Positions 7,877 to 16,981 of a DNA stretch of 64,000 bases are shown here, piece by piece. The DNA is from Leifsonia sp. Leaf336 (GTDB taxonomy: Bacteria > Actinomycetota > Actinomycetes > Actinomycetales > Microbacteriaceae), in assembly GCF_001423695.1 (NCBI RefSeq), contig NZ_LMOZ01000001.1, positions 1,498,443 to 1,562,442 on the forward strand. The letters are read 5' to 3'. The notes beneath the pieces are model-generated. The model was not told where the DNA came from. It did no database searches and saw only the letters and a list, made by a program, of their open reading frames with translations. Made by a program: the position numbers and the translations under genes. Position 1 is the stretch's first letter; every line of letters begins with the position of its first letter.

Positions 7877-8841
7877 GCGAGCGGATCGTCATCGCCGGTG
7901 CGTCCGGTTTCATCGGGCGGTATCTGGCCGGACACTATCGCGCGGCCGGGGCGACCGTGCTGCTCGTCGGGCGCGACGGCGCCGACGCGCGCTGGGACGA
8001 TCCCGCCGCGCTGCGGCAGGCTGTCACGGGTGCCGACGTGCTGATCAACCTCGCGGGCAAGAGCGTCAACTGCCGCTACGGCGACGCGAACCGCGCCGAG
8101 ATCTTCCGCTCGCGGCTGCAGACGACCCGGGCGCTCCGGGAGGCCGTGGCCGCCTCCGACGCACCGCCTCCCGTCTGGTTCAACGCCTCCACGGCGACCA
8201 TCTACCGTCACGCGGAGGACCGGCCGATGACCGAGTCCACGGGCGAGCTCGGCACCGGGTTCTCGGTGAACGTCGCGCGGGCGTGGGAGGCCGAGTTCTT
8301 CGAGGGGGAGCTCCCCGGCACGCGACGGGTCGCGCTGCGCATGGCGATCGTGCTCGGCGACGGCTCCGCGCTGGCGCCCCTCATCCGGCTCGTCCGCTCC
8401 GGTCTCGGCGGCCCGCAGCTCGACGGTCGCTGGTTCGCGACGACGGCTCGCCGCAATGCGGGCACGTTCCACGAGTTCCGCGCACGCGGCGGCCGGCAGC
8501 GGTTCAGCTGGGTGCACCTCCGCGACGTCCTGGGAGCGATCGAGTTCCTCCGCACGGCGGCGCTCGACGGCCCGGTCAACATCGCGTCCCCGAACCCGGT
8601 CGACAACCGCACGATGATGGCGACGCTGCGTCGTGTACTCGGCGTCTCCGTCGGCCTGCCGGCCACCCGGTGGATGCTCGAGCTCGGGTCGGCGGCGATC
8701 CGCACAGAGACCGAGCTGGTGCTGAAGAGCCGCTGGGTGGTGCCCGAGCGGCTGCTCGCCGCCGGCTTCACGTTCGAGTATCCGGAGCTCGAGCCGGCGC
8801 TCCGCGACATCGTCGCTCGGCGCGAGTTGCTCCATCCGTAA
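7873..8841 (+). CDS. SDR39U1-type NAD(P)-dependent epimerase/oxidoreductase (TIGR01777-like)
   Basis: A 322-aa extended short-chain dehydrogenase. The nucleotide-binding motif is G9-A-S-G12-F-I-G15 near the N-terminus, followed by LINLAGKSVNCRY, a hallmark of the TIGR01777/SDR39U1 group. The classical YxxxK of epimerases is not evident, as is usual for this group. The C-terminal third has the group-specific FSWVHLRDVLGAIEFL and a final WVVPERLLAAGF segment. GTG start overlapping the upstream DUF4166 stop by 4 nt. Substrate unknown; the coupling suggests a joint function with DUF4166. Confidence 0.88.
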   Translation: MSERIVIAGASGFIGRYLAGHYRAAGATVLLVGRDGADARWDDPAALRQAVTGADVLINLAGKSVNCRYGDANRAEIFRSRLQTTRALREAVAASDAPPPVWFNASTATIYRHAEDRPMTESTGELGTGFSVNVARAWEAEFFEGELPGTRRVALRMAIVLGDGSALAPLIRLVRSGLGGPQLDGRWFATTARRNAGTFHEFRARGGRQRFSWVHLRDVLGAIEFLRTAALDGPVNIASPNPVDNRTMMATLRRVLGVSVGLPATRWMLELGSAAIRTETELVLKSRWVVPERLLAAGFTFEYPELEPALRDIVARRELLHP

Positions 8842-8850
8842 CGCAGTCGG

Positions 8851-8856
8851 TAGACT
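8851..8856 (+). promoter_or_regulatory. Candidate rpsA promoter (-10)
   Basis: TAGACT at 8851-8856, with TTGCTC 18 nt upstream (8827-8832) as a weak -35. Transcription from here would give a leader of about 100 nt before the rpsA ATG. Confidence 0.5.
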
Positions 8857-8861
8857 AGACC

Positions 8862-8875
8862 GTCACTTGTGTGAC
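8862..8875 (+). other. Small inverted repeat at the 5' end of the rpsA leader
   Basis: GTCAC-TTGT-GTGAC forms a 5-bp hairpin that would sit at the very 5' end of the rpsA transcript predicted from the -10 at 8851. It could stabilise the mRNA or be an operator; the sequence shows only the symmetry. Confidence 0.3.
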
Positions 8876-8960
8876 ATCCACATCCGCCTGCCGTTCGCGG
8901 AAGACACCCACAGAGGTTCGCGCTCGGCCTGATTTATGTCCATTACGGAGCATCCACTAC

Positions 8961-10403
8961 ATGACAACCGCAACGACCGACAAGGCACCGAAGCAGGTCG
9001 CCGTCAACGACATCGGGTCTGCTGAAGACTTTCTTGCCGCGGTCGAAAAGACGCTGAAGTTCTTCAACGACGGAGACCTCATCGAGGGCACCGTCGTCAA
9101 GATCGACCGCGACGAGGTCCTCCTCGACGTCGGCTACAAGACCGAGGGTGTCATCCCCTCCCGCGAGCTTTCCATCAAGCACGACGTCGACCCCAGCGAG
9201 GTCGTCGAGGTCGGCGACACCGTCGAGGCGCTCGTTCTCCAGAAGGAGGACAAAGAGGGTCGCCTCATCCTGTCCAAGAAGCGTGCGCAGTACGAGCGCG
9301 CCTGGGGCGATGTCGAGAAGATCAAGGAGGCCGACGGTGTCGTCACCGGTACGGTCATCGAGGTCGTCAAGGGCGGCCTGATCGTCGACATCGGCCTGCG
9401 CGGCTTCCTGCCGGCGTCGCTCATCGAGCTGCGCCGCGTCCGCGACCTGACCCCGTACCTGGGCCAGGAGATCGAGGCCAAGATCCTCGAGCTCGACAAG
9501 AACCGCAACAACGTGGTCCTGTCGCGTCGCGCGCTGCTGGAGCAGACCCAGTCGGAGTCCCGCACCACGTTCCTGAACAACCTGCACAAGGGTCAGGTCC
9601 GCAAGGGTGTCGTGTCCTCGATCGTCAACTTCGGCGCGTTCGTCGACCTGGGCGGCGTGGACGGCCTCGTGCACGTCTCCGAGCTGTCCTGGAAGCACAT
9701 CGAGCACGCTTCCGAGGTCGTCGAGGTCGGCCAGGAGGTAACCGTCGAGATCCTCGAGGTCGACCTGGACCGCGAGCGGGTCTCGCTGTCGCTCAAGGCG
9801 ACCCAGGAGGACCCGTGGCAGGTCTTCGCCCGCACCCACGCGATCGGTCAGGTCGCTCCGGGCAAGGTCACGAAGCTGGTTCCGTTCGGTGCGTTCGTGC
9901 GCGTCGCAGACGGCATCGAGGGCCTGGTGCACATCTCCGAGCTCTCCGGCAAGCACGTCGAGCTCGCCGAGCAGGTCGTGTCGGTCGGCGAAGAGGTCTT
10001 CGTCAAGGTCATCGACATCGACCTGGAGCGCCGCCGCATCTCGCTCAGCCTCAAGCAGGCGAACGAGGGCGTCGACCCCGAAGGCACCGAGTTCGACCCG
10101 GCCCTCTACGGCATGGTCACCGAGTACGACGACCAGGGGAACTACAAGTACCCCGAGGGCTTCGACCCGGAGACCAACGAGTGGAAGGAAGGCTTCGAGA
10201 CCCAGCGCGACGAGTGGGAGCAGCAGTACGCTGCGGCTCAGGCTCGCTGGGAGGCTCACAAGCGTCAGGTCGCCAAGGGCATCGAGGAGGCGGCCTCCGA
10301 CAGCGGTTCCTCTTCGTACTCCAGCGAGACGGGCACGGGCGGCACCCTCGCCGACGACGAGTCCCTCGCGGCGCTGCGCGAGAAGCTCAGCTCCAACAAC
10401 TGA
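8961..10403 (+). CDS. rpsA: 30S ribosomal protein S1
   Basis: A 480-aa protein with four S1 OB-fold RNA-binding repeats at about residues 38-108, 125-192, 210-279 and 296-366, the four-repeat layout usual in actinobacteria (six in E. coli). The C-terminal ~110 residues are acidic/basic low-complexity sequence ending in a serine- and glycine-rich tail. S1 recruits structured mRNAs to the 30S subunit. The ATG at 8961 has GGAG 10 nt upstream and a typical MTTATTDK start; the frame stays open 30 codons further upstream but that stretch is leader. A UUCG-loop terminator follows. Confidence 0.97.
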   Translation: MTTATTDKAPKQVAVNDIGSAEDFLAAVEKTLKFFNDGDLIEGTVVKIDRDEVLLDVGYKTEGVIPSRELSIKHDVDPSEVVEVGDTVEALVLQKEDKEGRLILSKKRAQYERAWGDVEKIKEADGVVTGTVIEVVKGGLIVDIGLRGFLPASLIELRRVRDLTPYLGQEIEAKILELDKNRNNVVLSRRALLEQTQSESRTTFLNNLHKGQVRKGVVSSIVNFGAFVDLGGVDGLVHVSELSWKHIEHASEVVEVGQEVTVEILEVDLDRERVSLSLKATQEDPWQVFARTHAIGQVAPGKVTKLVPFGAFVRVADGIEGLVHISELSGKHVELAEQVVSVGEEVFVKVIDIDLERRRISLSLKQANEGVDPEGTEFDPALYGMVTEYDDQGNYKYPEGFDPETNEWKEGFETQRDEWEQQYAAAQARWEAHKRQVAKGIEEAASDSGSSSYSSETGTGGTLADDESLAALREKLSSNN

Positions 10404-10422
10404 GACACGTCTCATCCGTGAG

Positions 10423-10446
10423 CGGCCGGTCCTTCGGGGCCGGCCG
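10423..10446 (+). terminator. rpsA terminator hairpin
   Basis: A 10-bp GC-rich stem (one G-T pair) closed by a TTCG tetraloop, 20 nt after the rpsA stop. The downstream U tract is poor, as is common in high-GC actinobacteria. Confidence 0.7.
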
Positions 10447-10505
10447 TTCCGGCGTTAAGCGCTCCCGCACGGCAACGCGCTCCTCGGCGCAGTTCGACGG
10501 GCCGA

Positions 10506-10511
10506 TAGGCT
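10506..10511 (+). promoter_or_regulatory. -10 element of coaE (leaderless)
   Basis: TAGGCT ends 7 nt before the GTG start of coaE; no Shine-Dalgarno in between. Confidence 0.55.
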
Positions 10512-10518
10512 GGGTGCC

Positions 10519-11115
10519 GTGCAGCTGATCGGACTCACCGGCGGGATCGCCTCCGGAAAATCGACCATCGCCTCCCGTCTCGCCGAACTCGGCGCCGTCG
10601 TCGTCGACGCCGACCGCATCGCGCGCGAGGTCGTCGAGCCGGGCACCCCGGCCCTCGCCGAGATCGCGCGTACGTTCGGCGACGGCGTCATCGCAGCGGA
10701 CGGCAGCCTCGACCGCCCGGCGCTCGGCGCGATCGTCTTCGGCGATGCGGAGGCCCTCCAGAAGCTCAACGGGATCACCCATCCCGCAGTGCTCGCGGCC
10801 TCCACCGCGCGTTTCGACGCGGCCGCGGCGGCGGATCCCGCGGCGATCGTCGTCTACGACGTTCCGCTCCTGGTCGAATCGGCCAACGAGTACCCGTTCG
10901 ACCTCGTGGTCGTCGCGCACGCCTCGGCGGCGACGCGCGCCGACCGCCTCGTGCGGCTGCGCGGGATGGCGGCCGAGGAGGCCGAGCGCCGCATCGGCTC
11001 CCAGGCCTCCGACGAGCAGCGACTGGCCGTGGCCGACGTCGTGATCGACACCGACGGCAGTCTGGCGCAGACGATCGAGCAGGTCGACGAGCTCTGGGAG
11101 AGCCTGCGCTCCTGA
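10519..11115 (+). CDS. coaE: Dephospho-CoA kinase
   Basis: A 198-aa P-loop kinase catalysing the last step of coenzyme A synthesis, ATP-dependent 3'-phosphorylation of dephospho-CoA. The Walker A motif G8-GIASGK14-S is at the extreme N-terminus, followed by VVDADRIAREVVEPG (substrate-binding Asp) and NGITHPAV. Length matches stand-alone CoaE; the mycobacterial C-terminal GrpB-like (UPF0157) extension is absent. The GTG start is supported both by the N-terminal position of the P-loop and by the -10 hexamer. The rpsA-coaE-uvrB order is common in actinobacteria. Confidence 0.96.
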   Translation: MQLIGLTGGIASGKSTIASRLAELGAVVVDADRIAREVVEPGTPALAEIARTFGDGVIAADGSLDRPALGAIVFGDAEALQKLNGITHPAVLAASTARFDAAAAADPAAIVVYDVPLLVESANEYPFDLVVVAHASAATRADRLVRLRGMAAEEAERRIGSQASDEQRLAVADVVIDTDGSLAQTIEQVDELWESLRS

Positions 11116-11174
11116 TTCCGTCGGGCGCGGTTCCGCTCTCAGCGAGAGCGGGCCGCGATGTCGGTGGTCGTTCC

Positions 11175-11180
11175 TAGACT
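11175..11180 (+). promoter_or_regulatory. -10 element of uvrB (leaderless)
   Basis: TAGACT ends 6 nt before the uvrB ATG. I do not see a LexA-type palindrome here, unlike at uvrA. Confidence 0.55.
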
Positions 11181-11186
11181 GGGATC

Positions 11187-13253
11187 ATGCAAGCCACCCG
11201 TCTCGTCCGCCCGTTCGAGGTCGTCAGCGAGTACGAGCCGAACGGCGATCAGCCCAAGGCGATCGCCGAGCTCGCCGCCCGTATCAACGCGGGCGAGACC
11301 GACGTCGTCCTGCTCGGTGCGACCGGAACCGGAAAGTCCGCGACGACTGCGTGGCTGGTCGAGCAGGTGCAGCGGCCGACGCTCGTGCTCGCGCACAACA
11401 AGACGCTCGCCGCGCAGCTCGCCAACGAGTTCCGGGAGCTGCTCCCCAACAACGCGGTCGAGTACTTCGTCTCGTACTACGACTACTACCAGCCCGAGGC
11501 CTACGTGCCGCAGACGGACACTTTCATCGAGAAGGACTCCTCGGTCAACGCCGAGGTCGAGCGCCTGCGCCACTCCACCACGAACTCGCTGCTCAGCCGC
11601 CGCGACGTCGTGGTGGTCTCCACGGTCTCCTGCATCTACGGCCTCGGCGCGGCCGAGGAGTACCTGGAGGCGATGGTCGCCCTCCAGGTCGGCCAGAGCG
11701 TCGGCCGCGACGCGCTGATCCGTCGCTTCGTTGCGATGCAGTACGAGCGCAACGACGTCGACTTCTCGCGCGGCAAGTTCCGCGTGCGCGGCGACACGAT
11801 CGAGATCATCCCGATGTACGAGGAGCACGCCGTCCGCGTCGAGCTGTTCGGCGACGAGATCGAGGCGCTGTACTCGCTCCACCCGCTGACCGGCGAGGTG
11901 CTGCAGAAGATGGACGCGGTGTCGGTCTTCCCTGCGACGCACTACGCGGCCAGCCCGGCGACCATGCAACGAGCGATCGGCACCATCCAGGAGGAGCTGC
12001 GCGAGCGCCTGCAGGAGCTGGAGCGCGAGGGCAAGCTGCTGGAGGCCCAGCGGCTGCGCATGCGCACCCAGTTCGACCTCGAGATGATGGAGCAGATCGG
12101 CTTCTGCTCGGGCATCGAGAACTACTCGCGCCACATCGACGGGCGTCAGCCGGGCGAGGCGCCCAACTGTCTGCTCGACTACTTCCCCGACGACTTCCTC
12201 GTCGTGATCGACGAGTCGCACGTGACAGTGCCGCAGATCGGCGCGATGTACGAAGGCGATGCCTCCCGCAAGCGCACACTCGTCGAGCACGGCTTCCGGC
12301 TGCCGAGCGCACTCGACAACCGTCCGCTGCGCTGGAACGAGTTCAAAGACCGCGTCGGCCAGACCGTGTACCTCTCGGCGACGCCTGGGCAGTACGAGAT
12401 GGGCGTCGCGGACGGCGTGGTCGAGCAGATCATCCGCCCGACCGGCCTGGTCGACCCGCAGATCGTGGTCAAGCCGACGAAGGGCCAGATCGACGACCTG
12501 CTCGAGGAGATCCGCGTGCGCGTCGAGCGCGACGAGCGCATCCTCGTCACCACGCTGACCAAGAAGATGGCGGAGGAGCTCACCGACTTCCTCGCGGAGG
12601 CCGGAGTGAAGGTCCGCTACCTCCACTCCGACGTCGACACCCTGCGCCGCGTCGAGCTCCTCACAGAGCTGCGGGCCGGCGTCTACGACGTGCTCGTGGG
12701 CATCAACCTGCTCCGCGAGGGCCTCGACCTCCCCGAGGTCTCGCTCGTCGCGATCCTCGACGCCGACAAGGAGGGCTTCCTGCGGTCGTCGACGTCCCTC
12801 ATCCAGACCATCGGTCGTGCCGCCCGAAACGTCTCGGGCGAGGTGCACATGTATGCCGACGTCCTGACCGACTCGATGAAGAACGCCATCGAAGAGACCG
12901 ACCGTCGTCGTGAGCTCCAGATCGAGTACAACCGGGCGAACGGCATCGATCCCCAGCCGCTGCGCAAGCGCATCGCCGACATCACGGATGTGCTCGCCCG
13001 CGAGGAGGCCGACACGGCACGGATTCTGGCCGGCCGCGAGCAGCGTCGCAAGAGTCCGACCCCGAACCTGCGCAACGGCGGCATCGCGGCGCAGGGCGCG
13101 GCCGAGCTGGAGGGGCTGATCGCCGATCTCAACGGCCAGATGCTGGCGGCGGCAGGAGAGCTGAAGTTCGAGCTGGCGGCGCGGTTGCGCGACGAGCTCT
13201 CCGACCTCAAGCGCGATCTGCGGCAGATGGAGAAGGCCGGTCACCTGGGCTGA
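11187..13253 (+). CDS. uvrB: Excinuclease ABC subunit B
   Basis: A 688-aa DNA-damage verification helicase of nucleotide excision repair. Walker A GATGTGKS is at residues 44-51; the beta-hairpin that clamps DNA is visible as [12 protein letters not shown] near residue 95. Helicase motifs include VIDESH (DEAD-like box) and [22 protein letters not shown], and QTIGRAARN is motif VI. The UVR domain that binds UvrC is at the C-terminus ([25 protein letters not shown], beginning near residue 644). UvrA and UvrC are encoded 4-7 kb downstream on the same strand. Confidence 0.98.
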   Translation: MQATRLVRPFEVVSEYEPNGDQPKAIAELAARINAGETDVVLLGATGTGKSATTAWLVEQVQRPTLVLAHNKTLAAQLANEFRELLPNNAVEYFVSYYDYYQPEAYVPQTDTFIEKDSSVNAEVERLRHSTTNSLLSRRDVVVVSTVSCIYGLGAAEEYLEAMVALQVGQSVGRDALIRRFVAMQYERNDVDFSRGKFRVRGDTIEIIPMYEEHAVRVELFGDEIEALYSLHPLTGEVLQKMDAVSVFPATHYAASPATMQRAIGTIQEELRERLQELEREGKLLEAQRLRMRTQFDLEMMEQIGFCSGIENYSRHIDGRQPGEAPNCLLDYFPDDFLVVIDESHVTVPQIGAMYEGDASRKRTLVEHGFRLPSALDNRPLRWNEFKDRVGQTVYLSATPGQYEMGVADGVVEQIIRPTGLVDPQIVVKPTKGQIDDLLEEIRVRVERDERILVTTLTKKMAEELTDFLAEAGVKVRYLHSDVDTLRRVELLTELRAGVYDVLVGINLLREGLDLPEVSLVAILDADKEGFLRSSTSLIQTIGRAARNVSGEVHMYADVLTDSMKNAIEETDRRRELQIEYNRANGIDPQPLRKRIADITDVLAREEADTARILAGREQRRKSPTPNLRNGGIAAQGAAELEGLIADLNGQMLAAAGELKFELAARLRDELSDLKRDLRQMEKAGHLG

Positions 13254-13312
13254 GCCCGCGTCCGGATGGTCACGGCTGAGGAGTGCTCGGCGCACGCCGA
13301 CCGCGGTGGGGC

Positions 13313-13318
13313 TACGGT
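13313..13318 (+). promoter_or_regulatory. -10 element of the DUF4129/MoxR operon (leaderless)
   Basis: TACGGT ends 6 nt before the GTG at 13325. This is the only good promoter-like element before the five overlapping genes that follow. Confidence 0.45.
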
Positions 13319-13324
13319 GGCAGG

Positions 13325-14089
13325 GTGGGCTCGAAGGTGACGCGGACGCGGCAGCGGCGGGGAATCGTCGTCGCCGCTGCGGCGCTGCTGGCGCTGTCCG
13401 GCATCGCGTTGGCGTTCCAAGGCGCGCCCGCCTACACGGGGTTGCGATTCACACCGCCGGCCGCGGACCTCCAGCCGCGCCCGGGGGAGCAGCGTCAGGC
13501 GACCGGCACGCCTGCGCCCCAGGAGATCGCCCACGAGACGCGGATCGACCTCACCTGGGTGACCTACGCGCTCGTCGTGCTCGCGGTAGTCGTCCTCCTC
13601 GCACTGCTCTGGCGTTATCTGCGCCGGCGACTCCGGCTCGAATCCCCGGGCGTGCCCGGCGAGGTCGCCGGATCGGCGGACGGCTCGATCGCTCCGGACC
13701 CGCCCGAACAGCCTCGGCCCGAGCGGGTGCGGCGCGGCCTCGACCGCGCGCTCGACCTCCTCGGCGAAGGAAGGGAGCCGCGCGACGCCATCGAGCGCGC
13801 GTGGCTGGGCCTCGAGGAGGGAGCGGCCGATAGCGGCGTCCACCGCATGCCCGCCGAGACACCGGGGGAGTTCGTCGGCCGCGTCATGGCTCGCGTGGCA
13901 TCGGACCGGGCGGCGGCTCGCGACCTGCTCGACCTCTACCTGCGTGCGCGGTTCAGCGACGCCCCGGTGACCGCCGCCGATGTCGACGGCGCGCGAGCGG
14001 CGATCGAGGCGTTGCGCTCGTCCTGGCGAGCAGGGGAGGCCGCGGGAGCGAGCGCAGGCACGAGCACGACAGGCGGTTCCGTCCGATGA
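13325..14089 (+). CDS. DUF4129 domain membrane protein
   Basis: A 254-aa protein with an N-terminal membrane segment (about residues 13-32), a proline-rich ~45-aa extracytoplasmic loop, a second membrane segment (VTYALVVLAVVVLLALLW, near residue 80-98), and a cytoplasmic C-terminal region. The C-terminal part (IERAWLGLEEGA, ETPGEFVGRVM, LYLRARFS) has the pattern of DUF4129, usually found at the end of TgpA-like transglutaminases. First gene of a five-gene operon with MoxR and DUF58 proteins. The GTG start matches the leaderless -10. Function unknown; envelope-associated by context. Confidence 0.8.
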   Translation: MGSKVTRTRQRRGIVVAAAALLALSGIALAFQGAPAYTGLRFTPPAADLQPRPGEQRQATGTPAPQEIAHETRIDLTWVTYALVVLAVVVLLALLWRYLRRRLRLESPGVPGEVAGSADGSIAPDPPEQPRPERVRRGLDRALDLLGEGREPRDAIERAWLGLEEGAADSGVHRMPAETPGEFVGRVMARVASDRAAARDLLDLYLRARFSDAPVTAADVDGARAAIEALRSSWRAGEAAGASAGTSTTGGSVR

Positions 14090-14619
14090 CGCGAGCGCGC
14101 ATGGTCAGGCGGGCGATCGGGTGCGTTCTCGCCGGAGCGATCGTGGGCACCGCAGCGTGGTTCTTCGGGATGGATGCACCGCACGCGGCAGGGCTCGGAG
14201 CCGTGGTCTTCGCACTCGGTGCTGTGCTGTCGCTGCTCGGCGACCAGGCCGACGTGACGTGGAGGGTGCCGTCGCCGCAGCCCCGTCCGGGCGCGCGCCG
14301 CGATGTCGTCCAGCTGGGCTGGTCGCTCGGTGCGCGCGGCGGCCGGGTGTCACCGGAGGCGGTCCGCCGGCTCCGCGGGGTCGCCGCCGAAGTCCTCGAC
14401 CGGCACGGCGTGCGACTGGACGACCCGGCCTCCGCTGCCGAGGTCGCCGCTCTCCTCGGCGACGACACCGCCGCCATGCTCCGCAAGGGCAGTGCTGCCG
14501 CGCCCCGCCCGCGCGACTTCGCCACGTCGCTGTCCCGGCTGGAGGCGCTCGCGCAGACCGCGCGGCAGGTCGACCCATCGACCTCCTCGCTCACCTCCGA
14601 CACGTCTGGAGCCGCATGA
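14086..14619 (+). CDS. Small membrane protein of the MoxR operon
   Basis: A 177-aa protein with two adjacent membrane segments near the N-terminus (about residues 8-25 and 32-49, separated by MDAPHAAG) and a ~120-aa cytoplasmic region containing LGWSLGARGGRVSPEAVRRLRGVAAEVL. I do not recognise a named domain, though similar two-TM proteins occur in actinobacterial DUF58/MoxR operons. Its start overlaps the upstream gene by 4 nt (ATGA) and its stop overlaps moxR by 4 nt, indicating translational coupling. Confidence 0.8.
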   Translation: MTRARMVRRAIGCVLAGAIVGTAAWFFGMDAPHAAGLGAVVFALGAVLSLLGDQADVTWRVPSPQPRPGARRDVVQLGWSLGARGGRVSPEAVRRLRGVAAEVLDRHGVRLDDPASAAEVAALLGDDTAAMLRKGSAAAPRPRDFATSLSRLEALAQTARQVDPSTSSLTSDTSGAA

Positions 14620-15653
14620 CCCCCGATCCCGCCACGTCCACCAGCGACGCCGACATCACCGGCACGCTCGCTCCGCTGTCCGTCGAGGAGGTCTCCCGCC
14701 TCGGCGCGGAGGTCCTCGCGCGCGTCGAGAGCGTCGTCGTCGGGATGCACGAGCCGCTGCAGATCGCGCTGGCCACCGTCCTCGCCGGCGGTCACGTGCT
14801 GTTCGAGGACGTTCCCGGCCTCGGCAAGACCCTCGCTGCCCGCAGTATCGCGAGCGCGGTCGGGCTCGACTTCCGCCGGCTGCAGTGCACCCCCGACCTC
14901 CTCCCGTCCGACATCACCGGCTCGTTCGTCTATGTGCCGTCGACGGCGGAGTTCGAGTTCCGGCCGGGGCCGGTGTTCACTGGGCTGTTCCTCGCCGACG
15001 AGATCAACCGCACGTCGCCCAAGACGCAGTCGGCGCTGCTGGAGGCCATGGCCGAGGGGCAGGTGTCGGTGGAAGGCCGGAGCTTCGCGCTTCCCCGGCC
15101 GTTCCACGTCGTCGCGACCGCCAACCCGATCGAATCGGAGGGCACGTACGCGCTCCCGGAGGCCCAGCTCGACCGCTTCATGGTGCGTCTCGGCGTCGGC
15201 TACCCCGATGCGGCCGGCGAGACGCAGGTGCTGCTCGCGCGCATCGCCCGCCGCCACGAGGTCGCGACGGTCGAACCGGTCATGGACGCGCAGACCCTCC
15301 TGGCGATGCAGGCCGGTGTCGAACGCGTGGATGTCGATCCGGACATCGCCGCGTACTGCGTCGCCCTCGCGGCGGCCACCCGCCGGCACCGCTCGGTGGA
15401 GGTGGGAGCCTCCCCGCGCGGATCGCAGGGACTGCTGCTGGTCGCCCGGGCGCTCGCGGTCCTCGCGGGACGCGATTTCGTCATCCCCGACGACGTCAAG
15501 CGCGTAGCCGTCCCGGTGCTCGCGCACCGGTTGACGCTCACCGTGCAGGCGTGGACCAGCGGTGTGAGCGCGTCTCAGGTCGTGCTGGAGGTCGTCTCCG
15601 GCGTGCCGGGGCCGCCGACGGTCGGCGCACGCGAGCGGGAGACCGCCCCCTGA
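14616..15653 (+). CDS. MoxR-family AAA+ ATPase
   Basis: A 345-aa AAA+ protein of the MoxR group, thought to act as a chaperone that remodels partner complexes. Walker A G68-LGKT72, Walker B LFLADE (Asp128-Glu129), sensor 1 at Asn170 (VVATANPIE) and arginine-finger region QLDRFMVRL are all present. The C-terminal lid contains GASPRGSQGLLLVARALA, a typical MoxR segment. MoxR proteins are nearly always encoded beside DUF58 proteins, as here: the stop overlaps the DUF58 start by one base (TGATG). Confidence 0.95.
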   Translation: MTPDPATSTSDADITGTLAPLSVEEVSRLGAEVLARVESVVVGMHEPLQIALATVLAGGHVLFEDVPGLGKTLAARSIASAVGLDFRRLQCTPDLLPSDITGSFVYVPSTAEFEFRPGPVFTGLFLADEINRTSPKTQSALLEAMAEGQVSVEGRSFALPRPFHVVATANPIESEGTYALPEAQLDRFMVRLGVGYPDAAGETQVLLARIARRHEVATVEPVMDAQTLLAMQAGVERVDVDPDIAAYCVALAAATRRHRSVEVGASPRGSQGLLLVARALAVLAGRDFVIPDDVKRVAVPVLAHRLTLTVQAWTSGVSASQVVLEVVSGVPGPPTVGARERETAP

Positions 15654-16981
15654 TGTCGCTGTGGTCGCGGGCGCGCATGCCCGGGCCTCGCCGGCGTCCG
15701 GAGCCGGCCGAGGGCGGCTCGCGCTGGTCGCTGAGCCCGGCGGTCACTGCCGCGGCCATCGTCGCGGCAGTCTGCCTGGTCGCGGCGTTCGTGATGTCGC
15801 GGCTCGAACTCGTCCTGGTAGCGGCTCCGCTGCTGTTGACGGCGGTGATCGGCTGGTCGTCGCGGCCGGATGCCGCGGCGACCCGGGCGAGCGTGGTCAT
15901 CGGCGGCGACGACCCGGACGGACGTGTGCGGGTCGACGCGGTGGCCGAGGCGGACGGGCGGGTCGACGGCGTCCATCTCCGGATCCGACGCTCCGACCGG
16001 GAGCCGGAGGATGCACTCGTGACCCCGGCATCCGCTCGGCGGCTCCACTTCCGCGTCGCGGCCTCGCACTCCGGTCCGCAGCGCATCCTGTCCATCGCAG
16101 CCCGAGGGATCGGGCCGGACGCGGCGTGGGTCGGCGATCCCGGCAGCCCGGCGGTCGCGGAGCGGGTGGTTCGCCCGAAGCCGCAAATGGTGCGGAGCCT
16201 CCCGTTGCCCGTGCGGCTTCTCGGTCTGACGGGCGGGCACGTCTCGACGCGCCCGGGCGACGGCGGCGAGTTCCGCGACATCGACCGCTTCCGGCCGGGT
16301 GACCGCTTGCGCCGGATCGATTGGAAGGCCACGGCGCGCCTGGCCCAGCGGCCGGGGGAGCTGTACGTCCGGCGGACGACGGCGACCTCGGATGCCGCGA
16401 TCCAGCTCGTCGTGGACGCACGCGACGACGTCCCCGGCGCCGTCGCCGGCTGGGCCGCGCCCTACCCGCGGCCGGGAGCGACCTCCCTCGACCTGGCCAG
16501 GGAGGCCGCGGTCTCGCTCGCCGACGCCTACGCCGGCGTGTCGGACCGCGTCGGTTTCGACGATCTCTCCGACGCGCGCCGCGCACTCCCGCCGCGCGCG
16601 GGAGTGCGCCACCTCAGCAGGGTGCTGCGCGCCGTCGAGCTGACCACGGCGCACGGCGCGGCGACCGAGCGCGCGCGGGCGCCGCGGCTGGCGCAGGGCG
16701 CCGTCGTCTTGGTAATGTCGACGTTCCTCGACGACCAGGCGACCCGGCTGGCGCTCACCTGGCGAGCGGCCGGCCACCGCGTCATCGTGGTCGACGTGCT
16801 CCCGCCGCGCAGTGTGGACGAGTTGCCCGCTCGCGAGCGGCTCGCGCTCCGCGTCGTCGACCTCGAGCGGCGGCTCCGGCTGGACCGCCTGCGTGCGTCG
16901 GGGGCCGAGCTGCTGGTGTGGTCGTCGCCGGACCGCGATGCGGTGCTGCGGCGTCTCGCAACTCCACGGAGGCGACGGTGA
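15653..16981 (+). CDS. DUF58 domain protein
   Basis: A 442-aa protein with two N-terminal membrane segments (about residues 30-47 and 51-67), an Ig-like beta region, and the signature DUF58 block near residues 205-228 ([18 protein letters not shown] followed by KATAR). The C-terminal region resembles a degenerate von Willebrand A domain ([20 protein letters not shown]), presumably the part presented to MoxR. An extended frame upstream is only antisense-like overlap with moxR; the ATG at 15653 sits in TGATG. Predicted role: membrane-anchored client or adaptor of the MoxR ATPase. Confidence 0.92.
   Translation: MSLWSRARMPGPRRRPEPAEGGSRWSLSPAVTAAAIVAAVCLVAAFVMSRLELVLVAAPLLLTAVIGWSSRPDAAATRASVVIGGDDPDGRVRVDAVAEADGRVDGVHLRIRRSDREPEDALVTPASARRLHFRVAASHSGPQRILSIAARGIGPDAAWVGDPGSPAVAERVVRPKPQMVRSLPLPVRLLGLTGGHVSTRPGDGGEFRDIDRFRPGDRLRRIDWKATARLAQRPGELYVRRTTATSDAAIQLVVDARDDVPGAVAGWAAPYPRPGATSLDLAREAAVSLADAYAGVSDRVGFDDLSDARRALPPRAGVRHLSRVLRAVELTTAHGAATERARAPRLAQGAVVLVMSTFLDDQATRLALTWRAAGHRVIVVDVLPPRSVDELPARERLALRVVDLERRLRLDRLRASGAELLVWSSPDRDAVLRRLATPRRRR

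Noticed and set aside
8871-8960. A 30-codon N-terminal extension of rpsA.
   Set aside because: It overlaps the predicted promoter and leader; the ATG at 8961 has a Shine-Dalgarno and a normal S1 N-terminus.
13241-13843. A 200-codon minus-strand frame overlapping the end of uvrB and the DUF4129 gene.
   Set aside because: It is arginine/proline/histidine-rich shadow sequence antisense to a gene with recognisable membrane segments.
14303-16981. A single 892-codon frame spanning moxR and the DUF58 gene.
   Set aside because: Only the part from ATG 15653 has DUF58 motifs; upstream it is an out-of-frame shadow of moxR and the preceding gene, both of which have clear motifs in another frame.
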